A stretch of 34,265 nt of DNA from Bacillota bacterium (GTDB taxonomy: Bacteria; Bacillota; Clostridia; Tissierellales; Sedimentibacteraceae). The position numbers were made by a program, and so were the translations under genes. Shown here piece after piece: positions 7,964-15,415 of this stretch (its first letter is position 1; each line of letters begins with the position of its first letter). The notes beneath the pieces were generated by a model. It was not told the DNA's origin. It worked only from the letters and a program-made list of their open reading frames with translations, and did no database searches. The stretch is from NCBI GenBank assembly GCA_023386345.1, contig JAEWJT010000003.1, forward strand, positions 1-34,265, in the 5' to 3' direction.

Positions 7964-9379
7964 TTATAAATAATTATTATAGAAAGCTAAATACGCCTTG
8001 TATGTTTCGTAAACGTCAGTCTTGCTTACTACTTCATATGGTGCGTGCATGCTTATTACCGGAACTCCTATGTCTACTACATCCATGTTGTGGTTTGCTA
8101 GTATGTAGGCTATTGTTCCTCCGCCTCCTTGGTCAACCTTTCCTAATTCAGAAGTTTGCCAATTTATTTTGTTGTCATTGAATAGCTTTCTTATTTTTCC
8201 CACGAATTCAGCGTTTGCATCGTTGCAGCCGCCTTTTCCGCCGCTTCCTGTGTACTTAACAATTGTTACACCTTTTCCTATTATCGCTGTATTCAATTTT
8301 TCAGAAACTGATGGATAAGTTGGGTCAAGAGCTGCTGCCACATCTGCTGATAAAACACTGCTGTTTGCTAATGTTCTTCGTAATGTTAAGCCATTTGAAC
8401 GCTTGCTGTTTTCAAGCTCTATCATTTCTGATACAAGATTGTTGAAGAATTCAGAGTGCATTCCTGTGCTTCCTTCGCTACCAACCTCTTCTTTGTCCAC
8501 AAGCAAAGCAACTGCTGTCTTAGCATTGTTTTTAACTTCAAATATCGCTCTTAGTGAAGTAAATGCACATACTCTGTCATCATGTCCGTATGCTGCAATT
8601 AAGCCTCTGTCAAATCCAACATCTCTTGCTTTTCCTGCTGGAACTATTTCAAGCTCTGCTGATATAAAGTCTTCTTCTTCTATTCCATATTTTTGATTTA
8701 ATATTTCTAGTATATTTCTTTTGAATTTATTCTTTTCATCTTTGTCATCATGTGGTAAGCTTCCAATTATTACATTTAAGCTTTCACCTTCGACTCCCTC
8801 ACGCAAAGTCTTTGCATTTTGATCCTTTGCCAAGTGAGGCAATAAATCAGATATGTAGAATATCGGATCTTCATCCTTGTCACCAACTGCTATATCTACA
8901 CTTTGTCCGTCTCTTTTAATCACTTTTCCGTATAGTGCAAGAGGAGTAGCAACCCATTGGTATTTTCTTATACCACCATAGTAATGAGTTTTCAACAAAG
9001 TTAATCCTGAATCTTCATACATAGGGTTTTGCTTGATGTCTATTCTTGGAGCATCTACATGGCTTCCAACTACGTTTAGACCTTTCTCAAGAGGTTCTTT
9101 TCCCACAACTACTAGAGCAACCATCTTGCCCTTATTTTCACAATAGAATTTTGTTCCTGCTGTTAGTTTTTTAACTGAGCTAAAAGGTACAAAGCCCTCT
9201 TTTTCAGCTCTTCTAATAGCTTCTTTTACTGATTCTCTCTCTGTTTTTCCAGCATCAAGGAATGCCTTATAGTCCTCAGAAACACTAAAAACTTCTTTTT
9301 TAGCTTTTTCGCCTATTTCTTCCCAAACGAAGTTTCTTTCATAAAATAAAGGACTTTTTTTCTCTTTTTTATCTGCCAT
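7964..9379 (-). CDS. M18-family zinc aminopeptidase
   Basis: Cytoplasmic metallo-aminopeptidase of the M18 (aspartyl aminopeptidase) family, 471 residues, a normal length. Metal-ligand motifs are all visible: GSHVDAPRID (H107, D109), YGHDDRVCAF (D in HDD), DKEEVGSEGSTG (the EE pair, with general base) and VISMHAPYE (terminal His). These enzymes form large oligomers and remove N-terminal residues, often acidic ones, from peptides. The start is the ATG at 9379, with AAGGAGG 6 nt upstream; an in-frame TTG at 9400 would place the ribosome site inside the coding region. It follows the exported-protein gene, with a hairpin leader between them. Confidence 0.93.
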   Translation of the reverse strand: MADKKEKKSPLFYERNFVWEEIGEKAKKEVFSVSEDYKAFLDAGKTERESVKEAIRRAEKEGFVPFSSVKKLTAGTKFYCENKGKMVALVVVGKEPLEKGLNVVGSHVDAPRIDIKQNPMYEDSGLTLLKTHYYGGIRKYQWVATPLALYGKVIKRDGQSVDIAVGDKDEDPIFYISDLLPHLAKDQNAKTLREGVEGESLNVIIGSLPHDDKDEKNKFKRNILEILNQKYGIEEEDFISAELEIVPAGKARDVGFDRGLIAAYGHDDRVCAFTSLRAIFEVKNNAKTAVALLVDKEEVGSEGSTGMHSEFFNNLVSEMIELENSKRSNGLTLRRTLANSSVLSADVAAALDPTYPSVSEKLNTAIIGKGVTIVKYTGSGGKGGCNDANAEFVGKIRKLFNDNKINWQTSELGKVDQGGGGTIAYILANHNMDVVDIGVPVISMHAPYEVVSKTDVYETYKAYLAFYNNYL

Positions 9380-9396
9380 TTTTTCCTCCTTATAGT

Positions 9397-9443
9397 GCAA
9401 GCCAAAGCTTAGCTATTCAAAGATTAAAATAGCGATAGCTTGC
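9397..9443 (-). other. hairpin in the leader of the aminopeptidase gene
   Basis: Nested inverted repeats: GCAAGC (9397-9402) with GCTTGC (9438-9443), and GCTATT (9412-9417) with AATAGC (9428-9433). The structure ends 18 nt before the aminopeptidase ATG and lies 3 nt after the preceding stop. There is no T-run, so it may be an mRNA-processing or stability element rather than a terminator. Confidence 0.4.
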
Positions 9444-9445
9444 AT

Positions 9446-9928
9446 TTATTCAACAAATTTTATATTTGTTAAATACATATTTTTATTTTTTATTATGCAA
9501 CTAATATTATAATCTTTTATAAAACTACTTGCAATAGGAATTTTATTATTAGTTTCGCCATTTAAAATTGTCCACTCGAGGTTTGCAAGCATTTTAACTG
9601 AATTTTCAGTAATTTCTATGCTTTTTATTTTTTTAATTTTCACTTTAGTTGTATATTCATAATCTGTAGGATTATTATATATATGAGTCAACAAACTTAT
9701 GTCTGAATCAAGCTGAGCTTCATGTTCTATCTTGGACAAATCTTTTTTCAAGTTTTCCAAAACCTTATCATCTTTTTCACCATATAAAAAATTGTTTATT
9801 ATGGCAATTCTTTCGTTCAGCAGTCTTTCTACCTCATACTGCTCTTTAAAATTCTCATATCTCCCTAAAGCTCCCATGCTCAGCATAGATGTTATAATAA
9901 AAAAATATACAAATATCGCTTTTCTCAT
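9446..9928 (-). CDS. exported or membrane-anchored protein, unknown function
   Basis: A 160-residue protein I do not recognise. Residues 1-20 form a signal peptide or membrane anchor: positively charged MRK, hydrophobic IFVYFFIITSMLSMGA, then a polar segment. Residues 30-75 look like a charged amphipathic helical stretch (KDDKVLENLKKDLSKIEHEA). The rest is predicted beta-rich (YEYTTKVKIKKIKSIEI, SVKMLANLEWTIL, YNISCIIKNKNMYLTNIKFVE). One Cys and no catalytic motif. The overall look, a short signal, a helical linker and an NTF2- or DUF4829-like beta part, suggests an extracytoplasmic domain binding a ligand or partner, but that is speculation. GGAG precedes the ATG at 9928. The gene reads towards the aminopeptidase gene, separated by about 65 nt. 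Confidence 0.7.
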   Translation of the reverse strand: MRKAIFVYFFIITSMLSMGALGRYENFKEQYEVERLLNERIAIINNFLYGEKDDKVLENLKKDLSKIEHEAQLDSDISLLTHIYNNPTDYEYTTKVKIKKIKSIEITENSVKMLANLEWTILNGETNNKIPIASSFIKDYNISCIIKNKNMYLTNIKFVE

Positions 9929-10090
9929 CGCTCCAACCCCCTATAGTAAATTTTACATAACTCAGTATAAATAGTTTAAGACAATAAGTTTAGCAATAAT
10001 TGTCATATGAAAATAAAAATTATATGTTGTTTTTTTACAAATAAAGATTTATAAATGCTTATTTTTTTCATTCGACAGCATTCTAATAAA

Positions 10091-10110
10091 AAAGCGAACT
10101 ACCTTCACTC
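10091..10110. repeat. short dispersed repeat, copy 1
   Basis: AAAGCGAACT, three variable bases, TTCACTC. It matches 17 of 20 positions at 14517-14536. It lies just beyond the terminator of the LacI gene in a noncoding gap (9929-10115) that otherwise shows nothing recognisable. Confidence 0.4.
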
Positions 10111-10115
10111 CATAA

Positions 10116-10163
10116 AAAAATCTTTGTAGAAATTACCAGTTTTTAATTTCTACAAAGATTTTT
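10116..10163 (-). terminator. terminator of the LacI-family gene
   Basis: 18-bp perfect stem (10116-10133 with 10146-10163), 12-nt loop. On the minus strand the structure is followed by a run of seven T. It lies 27 nt after the regulator's stop codon. Confidence 0.85.
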
Positions 10164-10189
10164 AATTTTATCGTTTCATGTTGTTAATG

Positions 10190-11197
10190 TTATTTTTCCA
10201 ATATTTTAACGCTTTCTCTCTTTTCTATTGTGAATGGTAACTCTATTAAGCCGGCTTGTCGTTTCTCTGCTTTTATTGTTTTAATTAGAGTTCTCATTCC
10301 TACTGCTCCATAATCATAAAATGGTTCTCCAACAGTAGTTAGCTGAGGTCTTACAACTTGACCTTCTCTTATATTGCCAAATCCCATCACAGATACATCT
10401 TCAGGAACATTTACTCCATTATCAAGCAAATAGTTCATAATTCCTATAGCAAGTTCATCATTGCTGCAAAGTATTGCATCGATTTTTTTGATATCCTTTA
10501 ATACATCAGGTCCTAATGTATAAGCATGGTTGTATCTTCTTCCTCCTGCTGAATATATGCTTGAAGCTTTTACAGCAAGTTCGTTGTCTTTTAATGCTTT
10601 TTTATATCCAGATATTTTTTGTTCCTCTGCTGTAACTGTATCATCAAAATCAGAAATGTATGCGATTTTCTTATGTCCTTGTTTTATAAGAAAGTTAGTT
10701 GCTTCTTGTCCTGCTGCAAAATAGTCTATAGATATATGTTCCATGTCTTCTTTGATTTTTTGAGTAAAATATACACATGGCTTATTAAGACTTTTTGCCA
10801 AATCTATTACTTCATCATCAAATTTATGACCTACTAAAAAAATTCCCTCTGCCTGTTTTCTATCAAGCAGCTGCAAGTATTTCTTCTGTGCTTCCTTGCT
10901 AAAATAACTGCTGCAAAGAAGTATATCATAGTCGTACATTTTCCCGATTTCCTCAATACCTCTAACTATATCAGCAACATAGCTTTGTGCTAAATTGTTT
11001 ATAATTACGCCTATTAAGTACGATCTTCTCGTAACCAAGCTTCTCGCAACATCATTTGGCTTATAGCCAGTTTCCTCAATAACACTTAAAACCTTTTTCC
11101 TTACCTCAGGGCTTACAGGTTTAGAGTCGTTTATTACTCTTGACACGGTAGATATTGAAACACCTGATAATTTTGCAACATCTTTAATTGTAATCAT
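10190..11197 (-). CDS. LacI-family transcriptional regulator
   Basis: DNA-binding repressor of 335 residues. The N-terminal LacI helix-turn-helix is textbook (IKDVAKLSGVSISTVSRVIN, about 4-23), then the hinge helix (PNDVARSLV, about 48-56) and a periplasmic-binding-protein-like core (GVIINNLAQSY, then AILCSNDELAIGIMNYLLDNG and DVSVMGFGNI). Length and layout fit CcpA, PurR or sugar repressors; an effector cannot be read from the sequence, and there are no sugar genes next to it. Two ATGs are adjacent; the one at 11197 is preferred because GGAGG is 6 nt upstream (3 nt for 11200). Own promoter, two AACGT-containing sites inside the leader and a strong terminator indicate a monocistronic, possibly self-controlled gene. 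Confidence 0.9.
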   Translation of the reverse strand: MITIKDVAKLSGVSISTVSRVINDSKPVSPEVRKKVLSVIEETGYKPNDVARSLVTRRSYLIGVIINNLAQSYVADIVRGIEEIGKMYDYDILLCSSYFSKEAQKKYLQLLDRKQAEGIFLVGHKFDDEVIDLAKSLNKPCVYFTQKIKEDMEHISIDYFAAGQEATNFLIKQGHKKIAYISDFDDTVTAEEQKISGYKKALKDNELAVKASSIYSAGGRRYNHAYTLGPDVLKDIKKIDAILCSNDELAIGIMNYLLDNGVNVPEDVSVMGFGNIREGQVVRPQLTTVGEPFYDYGAVGMRTLIKTIKAEKRQAGLIELPFTIEKRESVKILEK

Positions 11198-11233
11198 CAT
11201 TTACCTCCAAAAATTTATTTTCATTTGATTTAT

Positions 11234-11269
11234 AATAACGTTTTCTATAATTTTAAAATATCACGTTTT
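11234..11269 (-). promoter_or_regulatory. two AAAACGT direct repeats, possible LacI-type operators
   Basis: Minus strand AAAACGTTAT (centre 11239/11240) and AAAACGTGAT (centre 11264/11265) are 25 bp apart, both within the transcribed leader. A central CG step flanked by A/T-rich half sites is the usual shape of LacI-family operators. The proposal is autorepression by the adjacent regulator, or CcpA control. Confidence 0.4.
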
Positions 11270-11285
11270 TTGCTCAACTATATCT

Positions 11286-11314
11286 ATTATACTATAGCTT
11301 TTATCTAATATCAA
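11286..11314 (-). promoter_or_regulatory. promoter of the LacI-family gene
   Basis: Minus strand TTGATA (11309-11314), 17-nt spacer, TATAAT (11286-11291). The predicted start near 11279 leaves a leader of about 80 nt containing the two AAAACGT sites. Confidence 0.75.
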
Positions 11315-11441
11315 GTTGTTTTCCTTTGAATTTTCCTGTTATTTATGGAAATATTTGTAATTTACAGAAATGTGCTTTTAGCTAAACTACAATTCAATAT
11401 TTATACTTAATAAAACTATTCTAAATAAAAAAAATAATTTC

Positions 11442-11625
11442 AAAAAAAACAAAACCCGCAATGCCGTGAACCTTTAATTCATACCCGCTCTTCGCAGGTG
11501 GATTATCTGTCGAATACCGCTGACTTCCCGTACTAGCGGGCCTGTCATTGGACGTCGAACCCGAAATTCCGTTTTAACTTTGACGGTTGAATTAATAAGC
11601 TCTCGCACATCGTAGGCTCTTCTTT
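11442..11625 (-). ncRNA. ssrS: 6S RNA
   Basis: A GC-richer island in AT-rich intergenic DNA, with its own promoter on the minus strand and a T-run at the other end (11442-11454). The ends pair into a long imperfect stem: CCTACGATGTGC near the 5' end with GCATTGCGGG at the 3' end, and TTAATTC (about 11587-11593) with GAATTAA. The middle contains GACAGGCCC and a closing hairpin, as in Firmicute 6S RNAs. About 184 nt fits the 170-200 nt range. 6S RNA binds sigma-A RNA polymerase as a promoter mimic. Identification rests on architecture and resemblance; no covariance model was run. Confidence 0.72.
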
Positions 11626-11631
11626 AAATAA

Positions 11632-11660
11632 ATTATACTATATTGTTTTTCAGATTTCAA
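11632..11660 (-). promoter_or_regulatory. promoter of the 6S RNA gene
   Basis: Minus strand TTGAAA (11655-11660), 17-nt spacer, TATAAT (11632-11637). It begins 14 nt after the FtsH-like gene's stop codon; no terminator is visible between them, so readthrough from the protease gene could also feed the RNA. Confidence 0.75.
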
Positions 11661-11674
11661 CAATTAATTTTTTT

Positions 11675-13135
11675 CTAACAAGCTATTTTTATTGACAATA
11701 CTCGACATAAATCACTATCATCAATAATTTCTTTCTCTACTAATATTTCTTTTATTTGATTTAAATATTCTTTATTTTCAATAATAATTTTTAAAACATC
11801 TGCATAGGAATCGTTAATTAATTTTTTTACTGATTTCTCAATATCCATGCTTATTGTAAAGGATTCTGACAAAATTTTGTAATTAACAAGACCTGCTTCT
11901 TTGTCCATACCATATTTTGAAATATAATCCATTGCAAGTGCTGTTGCTTTTTCTATATCATTCTGAGCACCTGTTGTTATATTATTATCTCCTAAGAAAA
12001 TCTCCTCTGCAGCTCTGCCTGCCAATAATATTTTTAATTGATTTTCAATTTTTTCTTTTGAGATAATTGTTTCATTTTCTACTGTACTCAAGGTGTAGCC
12101 GCCTGCGCCTTTTGTCGTAGGTATGATTGAAACTCTAATTATTTTATTTTTAGGCATAAGATGCTTTGACATGAAGGCATGTCCAGCTTCGTGGTATGCT
12201 GTTACTTCTCTTTGCAGCTCGTTTTGAGTAAGATTATCTTTATCAAGTCCTGCTACAACGTTGAAAAATGCTTTTTCTAAATGTTCATCTTTAAGCTTTG
12301 TATCATTCTCGTTATTTTTATTTTTATCCTTTATTGCTAAGATTGAAGCTTCATTTACTAGATTTTCAATCATCGCTCCACTGAAATACACTGTTAATTC
12401 AGCAATCTTGTCTATATTAATTTCTTTATCAGCATTAGCTTTGTCAAGATATAGCTTTATTATCGCTTTTCTTGCTTCTTTGTCCGGAAGCATTATCTCT
12501 ATTTGTCTGTCAAATCTTCCTGGTCTCAATAATGCACTGTCCAAGGTATCTATCCTATTTGTAGCAGCAAGAACTATTGTACTGCTATTTTCAAAACCTG
12601 ACATTTCGGTAAGAAGTGCATTTAGAGTTCTATCACTCTCATCGTTTCCTCTTGATCCGAAGCCTTGTCTTTGCTTACCAATTGCATCAATCTCATCAAT
12701 GAAAATTACACTTTTCTTTGCTTTTTTTGCTTTACTGAAAAGATTTCTAATTCTGCTTGCACCAAGCCCTGCATAAACCTGAACAAAGTCAGAGCCAGAT
12801 ACTGCAAAGAATTCTACTCCGGCTTCTCCTGCTAATGCCTGTGCTAACAAAGTTTTTCCTGTTCCGGGTGAACCGTACAGCAAAACGCCCTTAGGTGTTC
12901 TGATGTTAAAATCTTTGTATTTGTCAGGATTTTTTATGAAATCTACCAGTTCTTTTAAACTTTCCTTAGCCTCATAGTTTCCTGCTATATCATCAAAGCT
13001 TATGTTTGATTTATTTTTATAATTTATTTCGCTTAAATTGTTTATTTCTTTTTGAGCAGCTTTTTTATTTTTAATGAATAAAAAGTATACGAAAACAAGT
13101 ACTGCTCCAATCGCTATAAATGTAAAATTATCCAT
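11675..13135 (-). CDS. FtsH-like membrane AAA+ zinc protease, short single-span form
   Basis: ATP-dependent metalloprotease anchored in the membrane. One N-terminal helix (about 5-21), then a cytosolic AAA module: Walker A GSPGTGKT (88-95), Walker B VIFIDE (143-148), second region of homology ending ALLRPGRFDR. The M41 peptidase has HEAGH (315-319) and the distal ligand region (NDIEKATALAMDYI). At 486 residues it is clearly shorter than ordinary FtsH (600-650), which has two membrane helices with an extracellular domain between; that part is absent here. It may therefore be a paralogue beside a housekeeping FtsH elsewhere. The ATG at 13135 follows a GGGGG-type ribosome site. Catalytic residues are complete, so it should be active. 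Confidence 0.88.
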   Translation of the reverse strand: MDNFTFIAIGAVLVFVYFLFIKNKKAAQKEINNLSEINYKNKSNISFDDIAGNYEAKESLKELVDFIKNPDKYKDFNIRTPKGVLLYGSPGTGKTLLAQALAGEAGVEFFAVSGSDFVQVYAGLGASRIRNLFSKAKKAKKSVIFIDEIDAIGKQRQGFGSRGNDESDRTLNALLTEMSGFENSSTIVLAATNRIDTLDSALLRPGRFDRQIEIMLPDKEARKAIIKLYLDKANADKEINIDKIAELTVYFSGAMIENLVNEASILAIKDKNKNNENDTKLKDEHLEKAFFNVVAGLDKDNLTQNELQREVTAYHEAGHAFMSKHLMPKNKIIRVSIIPTTKGAGGYTLSTVENETIISKEKIENQLKILLAGRAAEEIFLGDNNITTGAQNDIEKATALAMDYISKYGMDKEAGLVNYKILSESFTISMDIEKSVKKLINDSYADVLKIIIENKEYLNQIKEILVEKEIIDDSDLCRVLSIKIAC

Positions 13136-13264
13136 GCTACTACCCCCTGCTAATTTCTTTTCTAAGCATTATCATATTGAATTTAATATATATTAATATA
13201 TATCAAATAAGATATCTGTATTATAGCATGAATTTTTATATAAATAAATACATAAATATTTAGT

Positions 13265-13744
13265 TTATTTGATTATTTTTTCCAAGAGACAAACAGCCTG
13301 TGCGGATATACCAAGCCCCTTGCCTTCAAATCCTAGTCTTTCAGTTGTAGTCGCTTTAATATTTATGTTTTCTATATCTGTTTTTAATATATATGATAAG
13401 ACTTCTTGCATTTGCTCGATATATGGTGACATTTTTGGACTTTGTGCTATTATCACACAATCTATATTTCCTATTTTATATTCAGCATACTCCATTAAAT
13501 CAACTACGTTTCCCAATAAAATTTTGCTGTCAATATCTTTGAAACTGTCGTCAGTATCCGGGAAAAGATACCCTATATCTCGCTTTGACATAGCCCCTAA
13601 GATGCTGTCAATTATAGCATGGATTAGAACGTCTGCATCTGAGTGTCCATCTAAGCCTTTATCATAAGGAATCTCAATTCCTCCTATAATCAGCTTTCTG
13701 TTTTCAGCTAACTTATGTACATCATATCCTATTCCTATTCTCAT
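13265..13744 (-). CDS. ispF: 2-C-methyl-D-erythritol 2,4-cyclodiphosphate synthase
   Basis: Fifth step of the MEP isoprenoid pathway: converts CDP-methylerythritol 2-phosphate to the cyclic diphosphate with release of CMP. Zinc ligands are present in GYDVH (D8, H10) and at H42 (DGHSDADVLIH). The family hallmarks FPDTD, KATTTERLGFEGKGLGI and AQA are intact. 159 residues, normal length; acts as a trimer. The start is taken at the ATG at 13744 (MRIGIGYDVH), the usual family N-terminus; the ATG at 13756 abuts its ribosome site. It follows ispD by 50 nt on the same strand, the usual ispDF pair. Confidence 0.96.
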   Translation of the reverse strand: MRIGIGYDVHKLAENRKLIIGGIEIPYDKGLDGHSDADVLIHAIIDSILGAMSKRDIGYLFPDTDDSFKDIDSKILLGNVVDLMEYAEYKIGNIDCVIIAQSPKMSPYIEQMQEVLSYILKTDIENINIKATTTERLGFEGKGLGISAQAVCLLEKIIK

Positions 13745-13794
13745 ATTAAAACACATCCTCTCTTTATTTTAATATTATTTTTCAAGCACTAAGC

Positions 13795-14493
13795 TTAAAC
13801 CATCCTTGCAATCAGTTCTGCAACTCTCAAATCAAATTGTGTGGTTATTTTTATATTTTTCTGAAGCCCAGATATCGCCTTTACCTTATATCCATAATGC
13901 TCAACTATCGCAGAATCATCTGTAGAGTTTATCTTATCCTCTATTGCCATATCATAGCATTTTTTTATTATTTCATAATCAAAGGTCTGAGGTGTTTGTA
14001 TAGACTTATATTTACTCCTGTCTATCGTCTTTTTAACAAAATTATCCTTCGTCACCTGTTTAACTGTATCTACCAAATCCATGACCGGAACACAGGCTCC
14101 ATTCTCATATGCAGTATCAATACAGTTATTTATAAGCTTTTGAGAAACAAATGGCCTTACACCATCATGTATTAAAACAATGCCATTTTGCATATCCTCA
14201 TCCATGCTCAATATTCCATTGTATACAGAATTAATCCTCTCTGCACCTCCAGAAACGACCTTATTTATTCTTGGTCTCTCATAGCTTAGCTTTTTCTTAA
14301 CTGATTCTATATCCTCAGCATTTACAACTAATATTATATTGTCAACTCTGCTATTTTTCTCAAACTGTTCAATTGTTTTATCTAAAATTATTTTACCATC
14401 CACCATAAGATATTGCTTAGGGGTTTCACTGCCCATTCTTCTGCCTTTTCCTGCTGCAACAATTATAGCGGTAACATTTTTATCCTTGTACAT
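13795..14493 (-). CDS. ispD: 2-C-methyl-D-erythritol 4-phosphate cytidylyltransferase
   Basis: Third step of the MEP pathway: joins CTP and methylerythritol 4-phosphate, releasing pyrophosphate. The nucleotide-binding loop AAGKGRRMG (13-21) and the lysine of PKQYL (25-29) are in place. HDGVRPF and PVMDLVDTVK follow, then QTPQTF and TDDSAIVEHYG. All are expected for IspD. 232 residues, normal length. GGAGG 5 nt before the ATG. First gene of an ispD-ispF operon with its own promoter, divergent from the MgtC-family gene. Confidence 0.96.
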   Translation of the reverse strand: MYKDKNVTAIIVAAGKGRRMGSETPKQYLMVDGKIILDKTIEQFEKNSRVDNIILVVNAEDIESVKKKLSYERPRINKVVSGGAERINSVYNGILSMDEDMQNGIVLIHDGVRPFVSQKLINNCIDTAYENGACVPVMDLVDTVKQVTKDNFVKKTIDRSKYKSIQTPQTFDYEIIKKCYDMAIEDKINSTDDSAIVEHYGYKVKAISGLQKNIKITTQFDLRVAELIARMV

Positions 14494-14516
14494 TTTTTCC
14501 TCCGTACTATTTATAC

Positions 14517-14536
14517 AAAGCGAACTTCGTTCACTC
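14517..14536. repeat. short dispersed repeat, copy 2, with inner palindrome
   Basis: AAAGCGAACTTCGTTCACTC; includes the inverted repeat CGAAC/GTTCG-like core. It resembles 10091-10110 at 17 of 20 positions and lies at the predicted transcription start of ispD. Confidence 0.4.
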
Positions 14537-14539
14537 TTA

Positions 14540-14568
14540 AGTATATCAATTAAAAGTGTCTTTTACAA
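14540..14568 (-). promoter_or_regulatory. promoter of ispDF
   Basis: Minus strand TTGTAA (14563-14568), 17-nt spacer, TATACT (14540-14545). Leader of about 40 nt to the ispD ATG. Confidence 0.7.
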
Positions 14569-14578
14569 TCTTTTTGTG

Positions 14579-14607
14579 TTGAGAATTTTGACATATTTTG
14601 TTATAAT
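14579..14607 (+). promoter_or_regulatory. promoter of the MgtC-family gene
   Basis: TTGAGA (14579-14584), 17-nt spacer, TATAAT (14602-14607). It is 10 bp from the back-to-back ispD promoter. The leader of about 88 nt shows no riboswitch fold that I recognise. Confidence 0.7.
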
Positions 14608-14701
14608 TGCTATCAGCCTAATATTTTAAACATACAATAAATATACATATTATAATTAGTTATAAGAAATTATCCCTTAGAGGAAAGGAGTACTAAAAAA
14701 C

Positions 14702-15367
14702 ATGCTAAGCATTTATGAGATATTTGTAAGATTATTTATTGCCCTTATTTTGGGAGGAATTATAGGAATAGAAAGAGAAGGAATAAGAAGACCTGCTGGA
14801 CTTAGAACACACATCCTTGTGTGTATAGGCTCATCCCTAGTCATGCTAAGTGGAATTTATCTTTCGGATATATTTATAAACATAGCTTCAATAGATCCAT
14901 CAAGACTCGGAGCACAGGTTATAAGTGGTATAGGTTTTTTAGGGGCAGGCACAATACTCAAAGTAAACAGCGGAGTCAAAGGGTTGACAACAGCTGCAAG
15001 CCTATGGAGTGTGGCTGGCATAGGCATTGCCTGTGGTATAGGATTTTATTGGGGAGCAATAATATGCACTCTGTTAATTTTATTTTCCCTTATGGTATTT
15101 GGAAAAATTGAGAGATACATAAAAGCAAGAGACCATGAACTATTTATTGAAATTCTATGCGAAAACAAGTCAGATAATCTAGAAAAAATCATAAAAACAT
15201 TTAATGAAAAAAATATTATCGTAAAAAATATGGAAACAACTATATTGAAGAGTGAAAATTTGTTGCAATTAAGTTTTGTTACTACCCTGCCAAGAGATTG
15301 TAAGCCACAGGAAATAGTAAGTGAAATCACACATATTGAAGGAATAAATAATATAAAGATGGAATAA
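14702..15367 (+). CDS. MgtC/SapB-family membrane protein
   Basis: Membrane protein of 221 residues. Four or five helices in residues 1-140 carry the family core: GGIIGIEREG (18-27), RPAGLRTHILVCIGSSLVM (30-48), RLGAQVISGIGFLGAGTI (67-84) and GLTTAASLW. The hydrophilic C-terminal domain (about 145-221) has the beta-alpha-beta look of an ACT-like regulatory domain. MgtC proteins affect magnesium homeostasis and, in pathogens, inhibit the F-type ATPase; for this branch the role is unknown. The ribosome site AAAGGAG is 11 nt from the ATG, a little far. Monocistronic, ended by a strong terminator shared with the next gene. Confidence 0.88.
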   Translation: MLSIYEIFVRLFIALILGGIIGIEREGIRRPAGLRTHILVCIGSSLVMLSGIYLSDIFINIASIDPSRLGAQVISGIGFLGAGTILKVNSGVKGLTTAASLWSVAGIGIACGIGFYWGAIICTLLILFSLMVFGKIERYIKARDHELFIEILCENKSDNLEKIIKTFNEKNIIVKNMETTILKSENLLQLSFVTTLPRDCKPQEIVSEITHIEGINNIKME

Positions 15368-15376
15368 TGAATTAAT

Positions 15377-15415
15377 AAAAAAACAGTCTATTTATAGACA
15401 ATAGACTGTTTTTTT
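15377..15415. terminator. bidirectional terminator between mgtC-like and HD-GYP genes
   Basis: 14-bp perfect stem (15377-15390 with 15402-15415), 11-nt loop, A-run on one side and T-run on the other, so it works on both strands. The stop codon of the minus-strand gene (15414-15416) lies inside its arm. Confidence 0.9.

Noticed and set aside
11442..11625. T-box, RNase P RNA, SRP RNA or tmRNA as the identity of this noncoding gene
   Set aside because: No T-box bulge sequence or downstream synthetase, no RNase P or SRP core motifs, and too short for tmRNA; 6S architecture fits best.
14614..14701. Magnesium riboswitch (M-box) before the MgtC-family gene
   Set aside because: The leader is only about 88 nt and lacks the conserved M-box stems.
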